Assembly (NCBI GenBank): GCA_001914235.1
Contig: MQUF01000007.1
Span: forward strand, 62,001 to 126,000
Direction of reading: 5' to 3'
Length of the DNA: 64,000 nucleotides
Source of the DNA: Desulfobulbaceae bacterium DB1
GTDB lineage: Bacteria > Desulfobacterota > Desulfobulbia > Desulfobulbales > SURF-16
Both the position numbers and the translations under genes were made by a program. Position 1 is the stretch's first letter. Every line of letters starts with the position of its first letter. The notes under the pieces are model-generated. The model saw nothing but the letters and a program-made list of their open reading frames with translations. It was not told the origin of the DNA and did no database searches. Of this stretch, positions 24,186 through 36,078 are shown piece after piece.

Positions 24186-27100
24186 TCACAAGAGATCCAG
24201 ATTACTTGTCTGCGCCCATTGCCGGATACGGTTGAACTCTTTCTTCAACTGCTCCAGGCCGTTAGGGGTCTCTTCCATTTTTCCTTCCCGGGCCAGCCTG
24301 CCCAATTCCGCCCCTGAGCGGGCAAAGGAATGGGCGCAAACGGTTGCGGCCGTCCCCTTGAGAGAATGGCAGACCTTGCGCAGCTTTACCTCATCCCCCG
24401 CGGCAATCGCCGCCTCGGCATCCTGCAGCCATTGGGGCCCGCTGACATGAATGAGATGTCTGAGCAGTTTTTTGGCCAGTTCCACCTTGCCGTTACAGTT
24501 GTCATAAAGAAAGGCATCGTAATCGAGGAATTCAGCTCCTTTTCTTTTCGGCGTCAGGGTAACGGATTTCATGCTGAGATCCTTGCCGAGAACCTTCTCA
24601 ATCTCACGACACAAACTGTCCCGGTGAACGGGCTTGGAGACATAACCGTCCATGCCGGCGTCAAAACATTTCTGCCGGTCGGCGACAAGCGCATGCGCGG
24701 TCAGGGCGATGACGGGAAGATGGCCGCCGCTTTGCTTTTCTCTTTTGCGAATCCGGGCAACGGCCTCGAAACCATCCATCTCCGGCATCTGAATATCCAT
24801 CAGCACCAGGTGAAAATAATCTTCCCGCAAGGCGTCGAGGGCCTGGCGGCCGTTTTCCACCGTGGTAATCCGCCATCCCTCGGAGCGGATGAGTTCCACC
24901 ACCAGGGTCCGATTGATCTCCTCATCCTCTGCCAGCAGGATATGCAGAGTTTGCTGATTTTCCCGAATTGAATGACGGGTAACCAGGGGCATGTTGGCCA
25001 GATCCTCCGGCGCGCAGGAAAGAATGGTGCGGATGGCTTCCAGCAGTTCGGCCTTGCTCACCGGTTTGAGCAGGTATGAGGAAATCCCGACATCCTTGCA
25101 GCGCAACGCGTCACCACGCTGTCCGGTGGCGGTAAGCATGATCATCCGTGCCCCTTTCACGATTTCGCGCAGTCGTTCGGCCAGATCAAAAACATGCTCA
25201 TTGGCCGGCAGGGAATCGAGCAGGATAATATCGAAATGTTTTTCCCTGGCCATTGCCAGGGCCACATCGGCGTTTTCCGCAACATGCAGTCCTTTGTTCC
25301 ATTCGCCGATCATTTCCTTGAGGACAAAGCGGCCGGCGGCATTGTCGGCAACCAGCAGAAAAGACATGGCCCCCAGATCACCGACTTTTACCGGCTCGAC
25401 AACCTTGCCCTGACGCGCCTGGGCCTGAAGCAGCAGGGTAAAATGAAAGGTCGTCCCCTTGCCGGATTCACTTTCCAGCCAGAGTTCGCCGGCCATCAGC
25501 CCCACCAGCTGGGCGCAGATGGTCAGGCCAAGACCTGTGCCGCCGTAACGGCGTGACGACGACCCATCCACCTGATTAAAGGCCTGAAAAATGATCTTCT
25601 GCTTGTCACGGGGAATACCGATCCCCGTGTCGGCAACACTGAAGTGCAGGGAGATGTCGCGGGCACCATGTTTCTTTCCCTCAATTCCTCTTTCGGGCGT
25701 TCCCGCCCGGTTGACGGCAACGGTGATCTCGCCCTCATTGGTGAATTTGATACTGTTGCCCACCAGATGCAGCAACACCTGCCGTAAACGACCTGGATCG
25801 CCGATAAATCCATCCACCAGTTCCGGATCAATCTGATAGGTAAGCTTCAACCCCTTGTCATGAGCCTTGAAAGAGAGGATGCGCAGGGAATTGCCGATAA
25901 CATCCGAAAGGCTGAAGGGGATGTGTTCAATTTCAAAGGTACCAGCCTCGATTTTGGAAAAATCAAGAATCTCGTTGACCACATCCAGCAAACGATGGGC
26001 CGACGTCTTGACCATTTCGAGAAATCGTCGCTGGTCGGAGGACAAGTCCGAGTTCAGCACCAGTTCGGTCATGCCCATGATGCCGTTCAAGGGAGTGCGG
26101 ATTTCATGGCTCATGTTTGCCAGAAATTCATTTTTGGAGGCATTGGCGGCCTCCGCCTCTTCCTTGGCCAGGCGTAACGCTTTCTGGGCTTCACGAATGT
26201 GGCCGACATCCTGAAAATCCTCGATGATGCCTAAAAATCCTCCCTGGTCGTCGCACCAGGGAGTGGCCCGGAGCAGACACTTGATTTGCCGGCCGTCGGC
26301 CAGTTGCTTTTCGATTTCATACTCCACCCTGCCGGAACCCTGCCGGAGAAGCGCAACAGGGCAGTGTTCGGTATGGCAGTTCGCTTCGGGAACAACCTCG
26401 TAACATTTCATCTTCTCAACGTCTGCGCGCTGTTTTCCAATCAGGTCACAAAATATATCATTGACCTTGATGATCGTAAAATCCCTGTCGATAACCGCCA
26501 TGCCGTTTCCGGCGGTGTTGAATATCTGATCAAGCTGGTGATGAGAATTTTTTATTTCAGCAAAAAATTCCTCCCGGTCGTTTATTGCATTCTCGAAAAT
26601 TCCGATTAACTTCCTGGAGACAACAATAAAAATGAAGGTCATGACGATGCTGACCACAACCACCGCCATCCAGCTGCGGCCGAGAATCTGATCGGCCGCG
26701 AGGCTCTTTTTCTTACTGAAATCAACAAGAGCGGTGGTAAAATCCTGCTGGGTTTGCCGGACGTCAAAAAAACTCTGCATGACCGCGGCTCGCAACTTTT
26801 CCCGCTCCTCCGCCGGCGAATCGGCCCGCACCCCGGAGCTATTCAGCCGCGCATCGGAGTTTTCCTGCCTCAAAAGCAGGAAACGATCCCGCCACGCAAA
26901 AGATTTCGTTCGATTTTTCTCCAACAGCAGCAAGGCGTCGGCGAATTCATCAAAGGCTTTTTCACTGTCGGCATGATCGGCCAACGGCCTGTACCTGGCA
27001 ATTAAGCCGGCATAATCAGGGCGATCCGCCGTAAGAGGGATATCCGTGTCCGGATCAAGCAGAAAGGAAAGAATGCGACGCTCCTCGAGAATCGCGCCAT

Positions 27101-27287
27101 TGACATCCTTTCCCAGCGAGAGAATCACTTCCTGCAAGGTGTGATAGCGGACCCGCTCGGATTTCATCTCCCGGAACGACCACCAGTTAAAAACAAGCAG
27201 CAGTATGCCGATGCTCACGCCGAAGATGATATTAATCCTGAGCATGCGGGGAGATGCGGGCGGGAGTGAGGTAGAGGACATTTTCAT
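24186..27287 (-). CDS. Hybrid histidine kinase with PAS, two receivers and HPt
   Basis: 1033 residues. Two membrane segments (17-36 and 206-228) bound a helical periplasmic domain; then PAS (250-365, with MKCYEV...CHTEHCP), kinase core ([21 protein letters not shown]-type N box; ADTGIGIP; GTGLGLT), a first receiver lacking the usual start (FLLVADNAAG, with a retained LLD aspartate), a second canonical receiver (ILLAEDEEIN, LVLMDIQMPEMDG) and a C-terminal HPt with CHSLKGTA. Last gene of a four-gene operon, 15 bases after the previous stop. Its stop codon lies at the edge of an IS3 scar, so the extreme C-terminus may have been altered. Confidence 0.9.
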   Translation of the reverse strand: MKMSSTSLPPASPRMLRINIIFGVSIGILLLVFNWWSFREMKSERVRYHTLQEVILSLGKDVNGAILEERRILSFLLDPDTDIPLTADRPDYAGLIARYRPLADHADSEKAFDEFADALLLLEKNRTKSFAWRDRFLLLRQENSDARLNSSGVRADSPAEEREKLRAAVMQSFFDVRQTQQDFTTALVDFSKKKSLAADQILGRSWMAVVVVSIVMTFIFIVVSRKLIGIFENAINDREEFFAEIKNSHHQLDQIFNTAGNGMAVIDRDFTIIKVNDIFCDLIGKQRADVEKMKCYEVVPEANCHTEHCPVALLRQGSGRVEYEIEKQLADGRQIKCLLRATPWCDDQGGFLGIIEDFQDVGHIREAQKALRLAKEEAEAANASKNEFLANMSHEIRTPLNGIMGMTELVLNSDLSSDQRRFLEMVKTSAHRLLDVVNEILDFSKIEAGTFEIEHIPFSLSDVIGNSLRILSFKAHDKGLKLTYQIDPELVDGFIGDPGRLRQVLLHLVGNSIKFTNEGEITVAVNRAGTPERGIEGKKHGARDISLHFSVADTGIGIPRDKQKIIFQAFNQVDGSSSRRYGGTGLGLTICAQLVGLMAGELWLESESGKGTTFHFTLLLQAQARQGKVVEPVKVGDLGAMSFLLVADNAAGRFVLKEMIGEWNKGLHVAENADVALAMAREKHFDIILLDSLPANEHVFDLAERLREIVKGARMIMLTATGQRGDALRCKDVGISSYLLKPVSKAELLEAIRTILSCAPEDLANMPLVTRHSIRENQQTLHILLAEDEEINRTLVVELIRSEGWRITTVENGRQALDALREDYFHLVLMDIQMPEMDGFEAVARIRKREKQSGGHLPVIALTAHALVADRQKCFDAGMDGYVSKPVHRDSLCREIEKVLGKDLSMKSVTLTPKRKGAEFLDYDAFLYDNCNGKVELAKKLLRHLIHVSGPQWLQDAEAAIAAGDEVKLRKVCHSLKGTAATVCAHSFARSGAELGRLAREGKMEETPNGLEQLKKEFNRIRQWAQTSNLDLL

Positions 27288-27302
27288 AAAATCAGCGTAT
27301 GA

Positions 27303-30038
27303 TCAACCCGTAAAAAAATCATTCAGGCCGCGCCTGAGATCAGCAACCATTTCCGCAAACGGGGCGGCAGCCCGGTCCATGGCCGCCAGCTCAATACGGT
27401 TTGCCAGCTCGGCAAGCTCATCCATGGAAAAATTGAGCAGGATACCCTTCATGCCATGGGCGGCAAACCCCAAGGATTCCAGGTCACCCACGGCAAGCGC
27501 CCCTTCGGCGGTCACCAGATGCACTTCAAGATTTTTCACGGTGCTGTGCAGAATATCCCTGATTTTTTCAGGTTGCAGATTATACTCATTCCGCAGTTTT
27601 TCCCGCACATTTTCCAGAACTTCCGCCGCGGACACCGGCCGGCTGGAAAGCAAACCGCCGTTGCCGCCGTTCACGCCGCTGCCCTTGCTGCCGGTCAGTC
27701 GTTCGATGACGTCATACATGGCAGAGGCGTTAAACGGCTTGGTCAGAAAATCATCCATGCCCATTTCCAGACACTGCTCCTTGTCTTTCTGCATGGCGCG
27801 GGCGGTGAGGGCGACAATGGGAATCCGGCGTCCGGCGGAATTCGCCGCAATCCCGGCAAGCATCCGCTCGCCGCCGTTATCCGCCAAAAAGGGGTACAGT
27901 TTGAGCGCTTCCGCGAATTTTTCCCGTTCACAGAAACGGATGATCCTGGTGGCGGTGAAACCGTCCATGATCGGCATCTGCACATCCATCAAAACAAGAT
28001 CATGGTGCATTTCGGCAAGCTTCTGCAGACCGCCGATACCGTTTTCCGCCTCAATAACCCGATGCCCTCTTTTTTCAAGCAACAGGCGGGCCAGATCCCG
28101 GTTGATCTTGTGATCCTCCACCAGCAGCACATCAATCGGCCGCATCGCAGGCGAGACAGGCGCAACCAGGCGTTTTTTCGTGTCCGTCTTTTTGCCGCTG
28201 ATGGCTGCCTGGATACAGTGGGCCAGTTCATCCTTTTTGAAAGGTTTCATGAGAAAAAAGCATCCCGGCATGCCCTGACACCGTTTGGAGATCCCCCGTT
28301 CCACTGATGAGGAAAGGAGAAGAAAGGGCATCATCGCCTCACCCAGTTGGGTGCTCAGTTCCTCGGCCAGCTGCAGCCCGTTTAAAGACCCCATGCGGAA
28401 ATCAAGTATGAGCAGGCGATACGGATAGCCTGTACGGAAGGCCCGCTCCACTTCCCGCCGCGCCTCTTCACCCGAGGCCGCCTCCGCCACGGGAAAATTC
28501 CAGCCCCGCAGTATCTCTTTCAGGATATAACGGTTTGTTTCGTTATCATCCACCACCAGCACGGGAAAATGATCGGTATCGGCATAAAAGACGGCCGGCG
28601 CGCTGATCGCGGTTCCCTCGCGGAAAAAGGCGGTAAAATGAAAAACACTGCCGCCCCCCGGATTTCCTTCCATCCAGATACGGCCGTCCATCATTTCCAC
28701 CAGTTTCCTGGAAATAGCCAGCCCGAGTCCGGTGCCGCCATGAAGACGGGCAACCGAGCTGTCCGCCTGACTGAAACTGTCGAAAATCATCTCCTGCTTG
28801 TCCTCGGCAACCCCGATTCCGGTGTCCGTCACGGTAAAATGAAGCTGCAACATGCCGTCACCTCTATTACCGGCCGCTTGCTGTCGATCGACGCAAACGA
28901 CGATTTCGCCGGAAGAGGTGAATTTCACCGCATTGCTCACCAGGTTAAACAAAATCTGATTAAGTCGCAGCTGATCGCCGACCACATCAACCGGAATGTC
29001 GGCGGGAATATGGGCAAAGAGCTCCACCCCTTTTTCATGTGCCTGGGCGGCAAAGATCTGGATGCAGTTTTCCATGGTTTCCCGCAGATTAAAGGGGCGG
29101 ATCTCCATTTCCAGCTGGCCTGATTCAATCTTGGAAAAATCGAGGATGTCGTTTAACAAACCAAGGAGATTTTTTGCCGAATTTTCCACGGTTCGCAGGT
29201 AGGTGCGCTGCTCATCGCTGAGATCCGTTTCCAGGGCCAGGGCGGTCATACCGATGATGCCGTTCATCGGCGTCCTGATTTCATGGCTCATATTGGCCAG
29301 AAATTCACCCTTTACCCGGTTTGCCGCCGCCGCCTGATCCCGTGCCTCCTCAAGACTGAGAATAAGGGGATTGACAATGGCAAGCAAAATGACGATCCCC
29401 ACCATCAAGACGATGATGGTAACGACCAGGGAAGAATAGCCGGCCTGGACAAAGGCGCTCTGCAGATCCACAATGGAAACCTTGGCCGCAAGCCCGAATC
29501 CGGTGTCGTTAATGGAGGTGAAGGCCACCAGCACCGGTACGCCGAGATGATCCGTCACCTGTCGGACCCCTGTCTTGCCGGAGAGGGCCTGACCGATAGG
29601 TTTTTCGGCAAGTTTTGCAAAAGGGGTCGGCTGCATTTCCTTGCCCCGGGAGTTAATGAAAAAAACCTGATCATCCACCTTGTGGGCCACGACAAATTCG
29701 AGGCTCTCCGCCCGCTGCTCGTTTTCCTTGGTAAAAAATGTGGCCAGACGATTTTCCTCACCGGGCTTTTCCGTCGCATTCTGCAACAGATGCAGAAGGG
29801 CGTCGTGTCCCGTCTTTCCCTCCCCGTCCTCGGCCTTTTTTTGCGTTGCCGCAAAAAGAAGATCCCGATCCAGCGCCTCCAGCAAACGCGCCCTGCTGAT
29901 CGTCATTTCCAACAGCCTGATTCCCTGCTCACTCACCGCGGTTTTATAGAGGAAATAAATACTTCCTCCGGCAACCAATGACACGAGGACAACGATGGTT
30001 GCACTGAAAATGGCGATTATCTTTTGACGTTCATTCAT
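27303..30038 (-). CDS. Hybrid histidine kinase with two receivers and HPt
   Basis: 911 residues from ATG at 30038 (a longer frame to 30200 overlaps the previous gene and lacks support). Membrane segments near 7-28 and 235-258 flank a Cache-like sensor ([29 protein letters not shown]). The core has [23 protein letters not shown] and GTGLGLA; receivers follow with [16 protein letters not shown] and [22 protein letters not shown], then an HPt with AHGMKG. Complete phosphorelay in one chain. No strong ribosome site, so translation may depend on the upstream gene 49 bases away. Confidence 0.9.
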   Translation of the reverse strand: MNERQKIIAIFSATIVVLVSLVAGGSIYFLYKTAVSEQGIRLLEMTISRARLLEALDRDLLFAATQKKAEDGEGKTGHDALLHLLQNATEKPGEENRLATFFTKENEQRAESLEFVVAHKVDDQVFFINSRGKEMQPTPFAKLAEKPIGQALSGKTGVRQVTDHLGVPVLVAFTSINDTGFGLAAKVSIVDLQSAFVQAGYSSLVVTIIVLMVGIVILLAIVNPLILSLEEARDQAAAANRVKGEFLANMSHEIRTPMNGIIGMTALALETDLSDEQRTYLRTVENSAKNLLGLLNDILDFSKIESGQLEMEIRPFNLRETMENCIQIFAAQAHEKGVELFAHIPADIPVDVVGDQLRLNQILFNLVSNAVKFTSSGEIVVCVDRQQAAGNRGDGMLQLHFTVTDTGIGVAEDKQEMIFDSFSQADSSVARLHGGTGLGLAISRKLVEMMDGRIWMEGNPGGGSVFHFTAFFREGTAISAPAVFYADTDHFPVLVVDDNETNRYILKEILRGWNFPVAEAASGEEARREVERAFRTGYPYRLLILDFRMGSLNGLQLAEELSTQLGEAMMPFLLLSSSVERGISKRCQGMPGCFFLMKPFKKDELAHCIQAAISGKKTDTKKRLVAPVSPAMRPIDVLLVEDHKINRDLARLLLEKRGHRVIEAENGIGGLQKLAEMHHDLVLMDVQMPIMDGFTATRIIRFCEREKFAEALKLYPFLADNGGERMLAGIAANSAGRRIPIVALTARAMQKDKEQCLEMGMDDFLTKPFNASAMYDVIERLTGSKGSGVNGGNGGLLSSRPVSAAEVLENVREKLRNEYNLQPEKIRDILHSTVKNLEVHLVTAEGALAVGDLESLGFAAHGMKGILLNFSMDELAELANRIELAAMDRAAAPFAEMVADLRRGLNDFFTG

Positions 30039-30087
30039 GCAAGGGCCAACCTTCAATCTCATCTTTCGAATATGCGCAATTGGTGGT

Positions 30088-32223
30088 TTAACAGAACTTC
30101 CCACCGGGCTTGAGGAACTGCTCCAGATCCGAGGCAAGCACCGGACGGCTGATGAAAAAGCCTTGAATCGAATCACATTTTTCATCCCGGAGGAAATCAA
30201 GCTGTTCCTTGGTTTCCACCCCTTCGGCCACGGTTTTCAGCCCAAGGCTGTGGGCCAGGGCGATTATCGCCTTGATGATGGCGGCATCGTTGGGGTCGGT
30301 GGTGATATCCATGACAAAACTGCGGTCAATTTTCAGGGCATCAAGGGGGAAACGCTTGAGGTAGCTCATGGAGGAATAGCCGGTACCGAAATCATCAACG
30401 GAAAGATTAACGCCGATTTCCTTCAACCGGATAAGGGTTTCATTGACCTGATCGACGTTCTGCATGATGGAGCTTTCCGTCAGCTCAAGCTCAAGATATC
30501 GGGCCTCGATGCCGCTTTGCCGCAGGGCCTGCTGGACGACGGGAATCAAACTTTGCTGTTTGAACTGCAGGCCCGATATATTGACCGCCATGCGGATCGG
30601 CGTCAAACCCTCGTCCTGCCATTGCCGCACCTGCCGGCAGGCCTCGAATATCACCCACTCACCGACGGCGATAATGAGTCCGGACTCCTCGGCGATGGGG
30701 ATGAACATGCCGGGCGGCACCAGTCCCATTTCCGGATGCAGCCAGCGCACCAGGGCCTCGAGCCCGGCAAGCTCGCCTGTTCGCAGATCAATCTGCGGCT
30801 GATAATAGAGGATGAGCTCATTTCTTTCCAGACCCTTTTTCAGGGCGGTTTCGATGTTCAATCGTTCCATGGCCCGGTTATTCATCTGCTCGGAAAAGAA
30901 CTGAAAGGTATTCCTGCCGTTCTCCTTGGCATGATACATGGCCACATCGGCGTTTCTGAGCAGGGTATCCACATCATCGCCGTCACTGGGAAAGATGCTG
31001 ATGCCGATACTGCCGGAAACATAGACCTCCTGTCCGGCGATTCTGACGGGATGGCTGAGAAGCTCAAGAATACGGTGGGCCACCCGGGCGGCATGCTCCT
31101 CCTCGGCCAGCGCGGTGAGCAGAATGGTGAACTCATCCCCGCCAAGCCGGGACAGGGTGACTCCCGGCTTCTTGGTAAAACTGGCCTTGGCGATAATATC
31201 GGACGATCGGACACTGTCGCCCAGGCAATTGGCAATCTCCTTCAGCAGCTTGTCGCCCGCGCTGTGGCCCAGGGTGTCGTTGATGCGCTTGAAGCGGTCA
31301 AGGTCGAGATACAGCAGGGCCACCTTGCTGTTATCCCGCTGGGCGGTAAAAATGGCCTGACTGACATATTCGAGGAACAGCTGCCGATTGGGCAGGCCGG
31401 TCAGAGAATCATAGTGAGCCAGAAAACGTATTTTTTCCTCGGCGTTTATCCGTGCCGTGATGTCCTGCACCGTCCCGTGCATACTGACAACATTTCCCTG
31501 GGCATCGTGCACCACATCCGCCTGTTCATGCACCGTGCGCAGGGAACCGTCCGGCGGGATGATCCGGTAATCCAAGCTGTAAGGTTTCTTCTCCGCCAGG
31601 GCACGGAGAACCGTCTCTTTGACCAGATGCTGTTCATCGGGATGGACAAAGGCCAGAAAGGTTTCATAATCCGCCTCGTCCCGGTCGGCAGCCAGACCGA
31701 AAATGCGGTACATCTGCGCGGAAAAACAGATACTGTTTTTATCCCTGTCCCAGTCCCAACTGCCCAGACTTGCTATATCCTGGGCAATGGAAAGTCTTTT
31801 CTCACTGCGCCGCAGGTTGCGGAATGCCCGGCTGGCCCGCAGCAGATAAGGGACCCGATGGGCAAGCAGCGGCCAGTTGACCGGTTTTGTGATGAAATCG
31901 GTGGCGCCGACCTCAAACGCCTTTTTGATGGATTCATAATCATCAAGGCCGGTGACAAGGACAATGGCGATGTCCTGCCCTCCGGGAAATCTCCTCATCT
32001 CGGCGCAGGCGGCAAACCCGTCCATATGGGGCATCTTCACATCCATCAGCACCAGGTCCGGGGAGATACGTTCAAAAACGTTCAAAGCCTCCCGCCCGTC
32101 CGCCGCTTCTTCGATCAGAAGCCTGGTTTCACGGAGTGATTGCCGCATGAGCAGCCGCTGTGCCATGTCATCATCAACGATGAGGACAACGGGCTGCCCC
32201 TCGGCGCTTCCTGTTTTATGCAT
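30088..32223 (-). CDS. REC-PAS-GGDEF-EAL c-di-GMP enzyme
   Basis: 711 residues from ATG at 32223, which overlaps the stop of the upstream kinase by eight bases. An N-terminal receiver ([30 protein letters not shown]) is followed by PAS, a GGDEF domain with intact LSRLGGDEF (and the common insertion after RSSD), and an EAL domain with [17 protein letters not shown] and TVAEGVET. Both catalytic domains look active, so it may make or break c-di-GMP depending on phosphorylation by the hybrid kinases encoded around it. Confidence 0.92.
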   Translation of the reverse strand: MHKTGSAEGQPVVLIVDDDMAQRLLMRQSLRETRLLIEEAADGREALNVFERISPDLVLMDVKMPHMDGFAACAEMRRFPGGQDIAIVLVTGLDDYESIKKAFEVGATDFITKPVNWPLLAHRVPYLLRASRAFRNLRRSEKRLSIAQDIASLGSWDWDRDKNSICFSAQMYRIFGLAADRDEADYETFLAFVHPDEQHLVKETVLRALAEKKPYSLDYRIIPPDGSLRTVHEQADVVHDAQGNVVSMHGTVQDITARINAEEKIRFLAHYDSLTGLPNRQLFLEYVSQAIFTAQRDNSKVALLYLDLDRFKRINDTLGHSAGDKLLKEIANCLGDSVRSSDIIAKASFTKKPGVTLSRLGGDEFTILLTALAEEEHAARVAHRILELLSHPVRIAGQEVYVSGSIGISIFPSDGDDVDTLLRNADVAMYHAKENGRNTFQFFSEQMNNRAMERLNIETALKKGLERNELILYYQPQIDLRTGELAGLEALVRWLHPEMGLVPPGMFIPIAEESGLIIAVGEWVIFEACRQVRQWQDEGLTPIRMAVNISGLQFKQQSLIPVVQQALRQSGIEARYLELELTESSIMQNVDQVNETLIRLKEIGVNLSVDDFGTGYSSMSYLKRFPLDALKIDRSFVMDITTDPNDAAIIKAIIALAHSLGLKTVAEGVETKEQLDFLRDEKCDSIQGFFISRPVLASDLEQFLKPGGKFC

Positions 32224-35089
32224 CGTTTTTTTTCTCCAACTCTTTTCCCAGGGCATCAACCACTCCCTGATAAAGGGCGTCCAGGTGATCGAGATACTCT
32301 TCGGCCTCTCCGGCCTTTTGCTCACGGCCGAAATCCTCCAGCTTTTTACAGAGGGAGGCAAGATCCATGGCGCCAAGATTGGCGCTGCTGGTTTTAAGGC
32401 TGTGTGCCGCCTCGCCCAACTCCGCGCCGTCTCCCTTGTGCACGGCCCCGTGAATCGCCCGCAGGATTTCCGGCGAGCTTTCCATGTACATTCCGATTAT
32501 CCGGTCAAGCACAGCGGGATTATCCGGACTACTCATGGATTTGATCATATCCAGCCTTTCCCGGTCAAGCACGAAATGATCGTTCCCATCTTCATGGACC
32601 CGATTTTCCTCATCGGCAAAACCGGTTGACGGTGGCACGACACGCCCGGTCATCCAGCGCCCCAGCACCTGCTGCAGGTCCGTCATGTAAAAAGGCTTGC
32701 TCAGATAATCATTCATGCCCGCCTCGCGGCATTCATCCCTGATACCCAGCTGCACATCACCGGTGAGGGCAATAATCGGCACCTGTTTTTCGCCGCCGCG
32801 GGACGCTTCAAGTCTGCGGATTTCCCGTGCCGCGGCAAAACCATCCATCTCCGGCATATGGCAATCCATCAGGATCAGATCAAATTCCTGCCCGGCAAAG
32901 GCCTCCACCGCACCGCGGCCGTTTTCAGCAACCTCCACCCGACACCCCATATGACCAAGCATCTCGCGCGCCACATCCTGATTGACCAAATTGTCCTCAA
33001 CCAGCAGAACGCGCCCGCCGTAAGAAACGTTCACCCGTGAAAAAGCAACCTGGTCATCCGCCGCTTCCACCGCCTTTCGGCTCGCTTTCTCAAGCAAATT
33101 AATCAGACAGTCAAAAAGCAGACTTTGCCGCACCGGTTTGGTCAGATACAAATCAATGCCGGCCTTGCCGGCCCTCAACGCCTCCTCGTCAAACGGCGCG
33201 GAACTGAGCATGACCAGCAGCAGATTTTTTTTGCCGTATTTCTCCCGTATTCTTTCCGTCAGCTCAATTCCGTCCATCTCCGGCATATGCCAGTCCAGCA
33301 GCACGATATCATAGAACCTCCCGGCGGCATGCGCATTTCCCAGCATTGCCAGGGCCTCGCTCCCATTTTCCGCGGTTTCGCTGCTCATGCCCCATAACCG
33401 TACCTGATTTTTCAGGATGGACCGGTTCAAAGGATTGTCGTCGACAATCAATACCCGCAGACCAAGAAGATTTTTCATCAACTGTTCATCGTCATGCACC
33501 TCGTCAGGCAACCTGCGCAAGGCAACCCTGAACCAGAAGGTGGAACCCTTGCCGGGTTCACTGACAACGCCGATATCACCGCCCATGAGGCTCACCAGTT
33601 TTTTGGAAATAGCCAGTCCGAGTCCGGTGCCGCCGTATTTCCGGGTGGTGGAACTGTCCGCCTGGGAAAAGGCGTCGAATATGCGTTCCTTGATCTCCGC
33701 GCTGATGCCGATGCCGCTGTCCTCCACGGCAATGAGGAAGGTTACGTCTTCATCGTTTTCACCGACCGTTTCCACCCGCAGCAGAATCTGCCCTTTTTCG
33801 GTAAATTTAATCGCATTGCTCAGCAGATTGGCCAGCACCTGACGAAACCGGTTCGAGTCCCCGGCAAAGAGCCGCGGCATGCCTGCCGGAATAACGGGAA
33901 TCAGCTCAAGCCCCTTGAGATGCGCGGCCTCGGCCATCATTTCAGCAGTATCCTCAATCAGCTCGCGCAGGTCAAAGGAATGCTCCTCCAACTCCAGCTT
34001 GCCCGCCTCGATTTTGGAAAAATCGAGAATATCGTTAATGACCCCCATTAATGAATCAACCGCGCGCTGAATGGTCTGGGCGAACCGGAGCTGGCGGTTA
34101 TTGAGCCCGGTGCCGCGCAGCAGTTCCGTCATGCCGAGGATACCGTTCATCGGCGTCCGTATCTCGTGGCTCATGGTGGCCAGGAACTCGCTTTTCGCCC
34201 TGCTTGCCGCCTCGGCCGCCGCCTTGGCTCTTTCCAGATCGCCAACCACCTGTTCAAGCTCTTTGTTGGTCCGGGACAGCTCGTCGGTCCGCGCCCCTAC
34301 CATTTTCTGCAGCGAAGTGCTGTAGTCCTGCAATTTTTTATCCCGATTCTGGATCTCGTTCAACATGGCATTGAAATGATCAATCAGAATGCCGAACTCG
34401 TCGTTGCCCTGTTTTTCCATGCGGACGGAATATTCCCGTCCCGTTGTCACATCGCGCATCGAGCGCATCAGTTCCCGCAGGGGAGCGGTGAAAAGGTTGT
34501 GCAGCTTGGCGGCAACAAACAGGACAACAAACAGGGTCACGGCGGAGACGCAGAGGACAACAAAAGCATAGACCTGCAGCCGTCTGCGCATCTGCCCCAT
34601 GTCGTCGACCAGATAAACCGCGCCCACCATCTCGCTGTCGACCAGCACGGGCCGCACCACATGGAGATAGCCGCCGGAACGGCGCATAATCTTGTCGTTT
34701 TTTCTCAACTGCTCGCCGATGGCTTTTGTATCGGGAAACATCTTCCGCATCTCGACCGCCACTTTCGCCGCATCCTCCCCCTGCCGGTCATATCTGCTGA
34801 AAAGGCGTCCTTCACGATCGGAAATGATTGCCGAGGCAATATCAGGCTTGAACCGCAGCGAACGAAGTATCTCGGATACGGCGACATAGTCATGGGCGGC
34901 CACCGAGGGTGCGCTGTTAAAGGCAACGATATCGGCCATGGATACAAGCTGCGAGGCGAGGAATCTTTCAGCGGTTCGCTTTTCATAAATATACAGTGAA
35001 ACGGAAATGAGAAGCAGCGCGACAAAGGCGGCAAAGCTCATGAGGAAAAGAAATTTTGTTCTGATGGAAATATCGCGAAATCTCCGCAC
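32216..35089 (-). CDS. Hybrid histidine kinase with HAMP, two receivers and HPt
   Basis: 957 residues from a GTG at 35089, chosen because GGGAG sits six bases before it; a TTG at 35107 is the alternative. Two membrane segments (about 13-35 and 170-195) flank a CHASE8-like sensor, then HAMP ([15 protein letters not shown]), coiled coil, kinase core ([30 protein letters not shown]), receivers [21 protein letters not shown] and [22 protein letters not shown], and HPt with AHSLKTSS. First gene of the operon that continues to 24186. Confidence 0.92.
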   Translation of the reverse strand: MRRFRDISIRTKFLFLMSFAAFVALLLISVSLYIYEKRTAERFLASQLVSMADIVAFNSAPSVAAHDYVAVSEILRSLRFKPDIASAIISDREGRLFSRYDRQGEDAAKVAVEMRKMFPDTKAIGEQLRKNDKIMRRSGGYLHVVRPVLVDSEMVGAVYLVDDMGQMRRRLQVYAFVVLCVSAVTLFVVLFVAAKLHNLFTAPLRELMRSMRDVTTGREYSVRMEKQGNDEFGILIDHFNAMLNEIQNRDKKLQDYSTSLQKMVGARTDELSRTNKELEQVVGDLERAKAAAEAASRAKSEFLATMSHEIRTPMNGILGMTELLRGTGLNNRQLRFAQTIQRAVDSLMGVINDILDFSKIEAGKLELEEHSFDLRELIEDTAEMMAEAAHLKGLELIPVIPAGMPRLFAGDSNRFRQVLANLLSNAIKFTEKGQILLRVETVGENDEDVTFLIAVEDSGIGISAEIKERIFDAFSQADSSTTRKYGGTGLGLAISKKLVSLMGGDIGVVSEPGKGSTFWFRVALRRLPDEVHDDEQLMKNLLGLRVLIVDDNPLNRSILKNQVRLWGMSSETAENGSEALAMLGNAHAAGRFYDIVLLDWHMPEMDGIELTERIREKYGKKNLLLVMLSSAPFDEEALRAGKAGIDLYLTKPVRQSLLFDCLINLLEKASRKAVEAADDQVAFSRVNVSYGGRVLLVEDNLVNQDVAREMLGHMGCRVEVAENGRGAVEAFAGQEFDLILMDCHMPEMDGFAAAREIRRLEASRGGEKQVPIIALTGDVQLGIRDECREAGMNDYLSKPFYMTDLQQVLGRWMTGRVVPPSTGFADEENRVHEDGNDHFVLDRERLDMIKSMSSPDNPAVLDRIIGMYMESSPEILRAIHGAVHKGDGAELGEAAHSLKTSSANLGAMDLASLCKKLEDFGREQKAGEAEEYLDHLDALYQGVVDALGKELEKKNDA

Positions 35090-35334
35090 TTTCCGCTCCC
35101 TGGGCAAAAGTTCCGAATTTCGATTTGTCGGGATGACGCCACCGCAAAACCGGAATACCGTGTTTCTATTTAATTAAAATATCCGCCATATCCCGTTTTT
35201 TTTCAGAAATGACTACATTTTTTCCTGTCAGCCGACATTCCCGGCCCCGCCGACAGGCGCGGCCGGCACAAAATACTATAGCAGCAGCATGAACCGGCAA
35301 ACAAGTTCTTTAACAAAATCCGCGACAAAAACCA
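35090..35334. other. Divergent gap between kinase operon and efflux operon
   Basis: No gene seen. It holds the RND operon promoter at its right end. The kinase operon promoter must also lie here (an AT-rich stretch near 35160-35180 is a candidate), but no clear -35/-10 pair was found for it. Confidence 0.35.
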
Positions 35335-35362
35335 TTGACGATTTCAAATATGCATTTAAAAT
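35335..35362 (+). promoter_or_regulatory. Sigma-70 promoter of the RND efflux operon
   Basis: TTGACG (35335-35340), 16-base spacer, TAAAAT (35357-35362), about 25 bases before the likely transcript start and 33 before the ATG. A strong match. ATGCAT in the spacer, flanked by A/T runs, could be part of an operator for the adjacent TetR protein. Confidence 0.6.
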
Positions 35363-35394
35363 AGACGCTTCAAAATATACCTGGGGAAAGCAGC

Positions 35395-36078
35395 ATGACA
35401 GATTTGCGTAAAGATACGATCCGCACCCGCCGGCAGCTTCTTTGCGCCGCATGCGGGATTTTTGCCGAAAAAGGGTTCAGGGCCGGCACCATTGCCGAAA
35501 TCTGCAGCAGGGCGGGAACCAACGTGGCGGCGGTCAACTATCATTTCGGCAACAAAAAAAACCTTTACAAAGAGGCATGGCGTCACGCTTACAACCAAAC
35601 CCTCAGAACCTGCCCTCCGGACGGCGGGATATCCCCCGGCGCACCGGCGGAAGAAAGACTGCGGGGCCGAATCACCTCCCTGCTGAAACGCATCTCGTCC
35701 CCTGCTTTTCATGATTTTGCCATCATCCACAAGGAGTTGGCCAGTCCAACCGGCCTTTTGCAGGAGATCCTGCAAAAGGAGATCAACCCGCAGCGGGAAG
35801 CCATCCACGCCATTATCAGGGAGATCCTCGGCCCCGAAGCCTCCGAACAGCAGGTCCATTTCTGCCACACCAGCATCGTCGGCCAGTGTTTTCATCTGCT
35901 GAAAATCAGGCAGTTGCCCGCCAAGGAAAAAAACGGGGGAACCCCCTGCGACATTGACGACATTGCGGCCTATGGCGAACATGTCTTTCGTTTTTCCCTG
36001 GCCGGCATCCTGGCCCTCCGGCGCCCCCCTTCCCCCGGGCATGTTTCCGACAGCATCGGACAGGAAAAAAACAAATGA
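35395..36078 (+). CDS. TetR-family repressor of the RND operon
   Basis: 227 residues. The N-terminal 55 residues form the TetR helix-turn-helix (AACGIFAEKGFRAGTIAEICSRAG split; NVAAVNYHFGNKKNLY is diagnostic). The C-terminal ligand domain resembles the CerR-type (DUF1956) group. First gene of the operon, overlapping the outer-membrane channel gene by four bases, so it probably represses its own efflux operon until an inducer binds. Confidence 0.88.
   Translation: MTDLRKDTIRTRRQLLCAACGIFAEKGFRAGTIAEICSRAGTNVAAVNYHFGNKKNLYKEAWRHAYNQTLRTCPPDGGISPGAPAEERLRGRITSLLKRISSPAFHDFAIIHKELASPTGLLQEILQKEINPQREAIHAIIREILGPEASEQQVHFCHTSIVGQCFHLLKIRQLPAKEKNGGTPCDIDDIAAYGEHVFRFSLAGILALRRPPSPGHVSDSIGQEKNK

Noticed and set aside
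30037-32139. Long plus-strand open frame (700 codons) opposite the REC-GGDEF-EAL gene
   Set aside because: Antisense of a gene with full catalytic motifs; the translated product has no recognisable domain.
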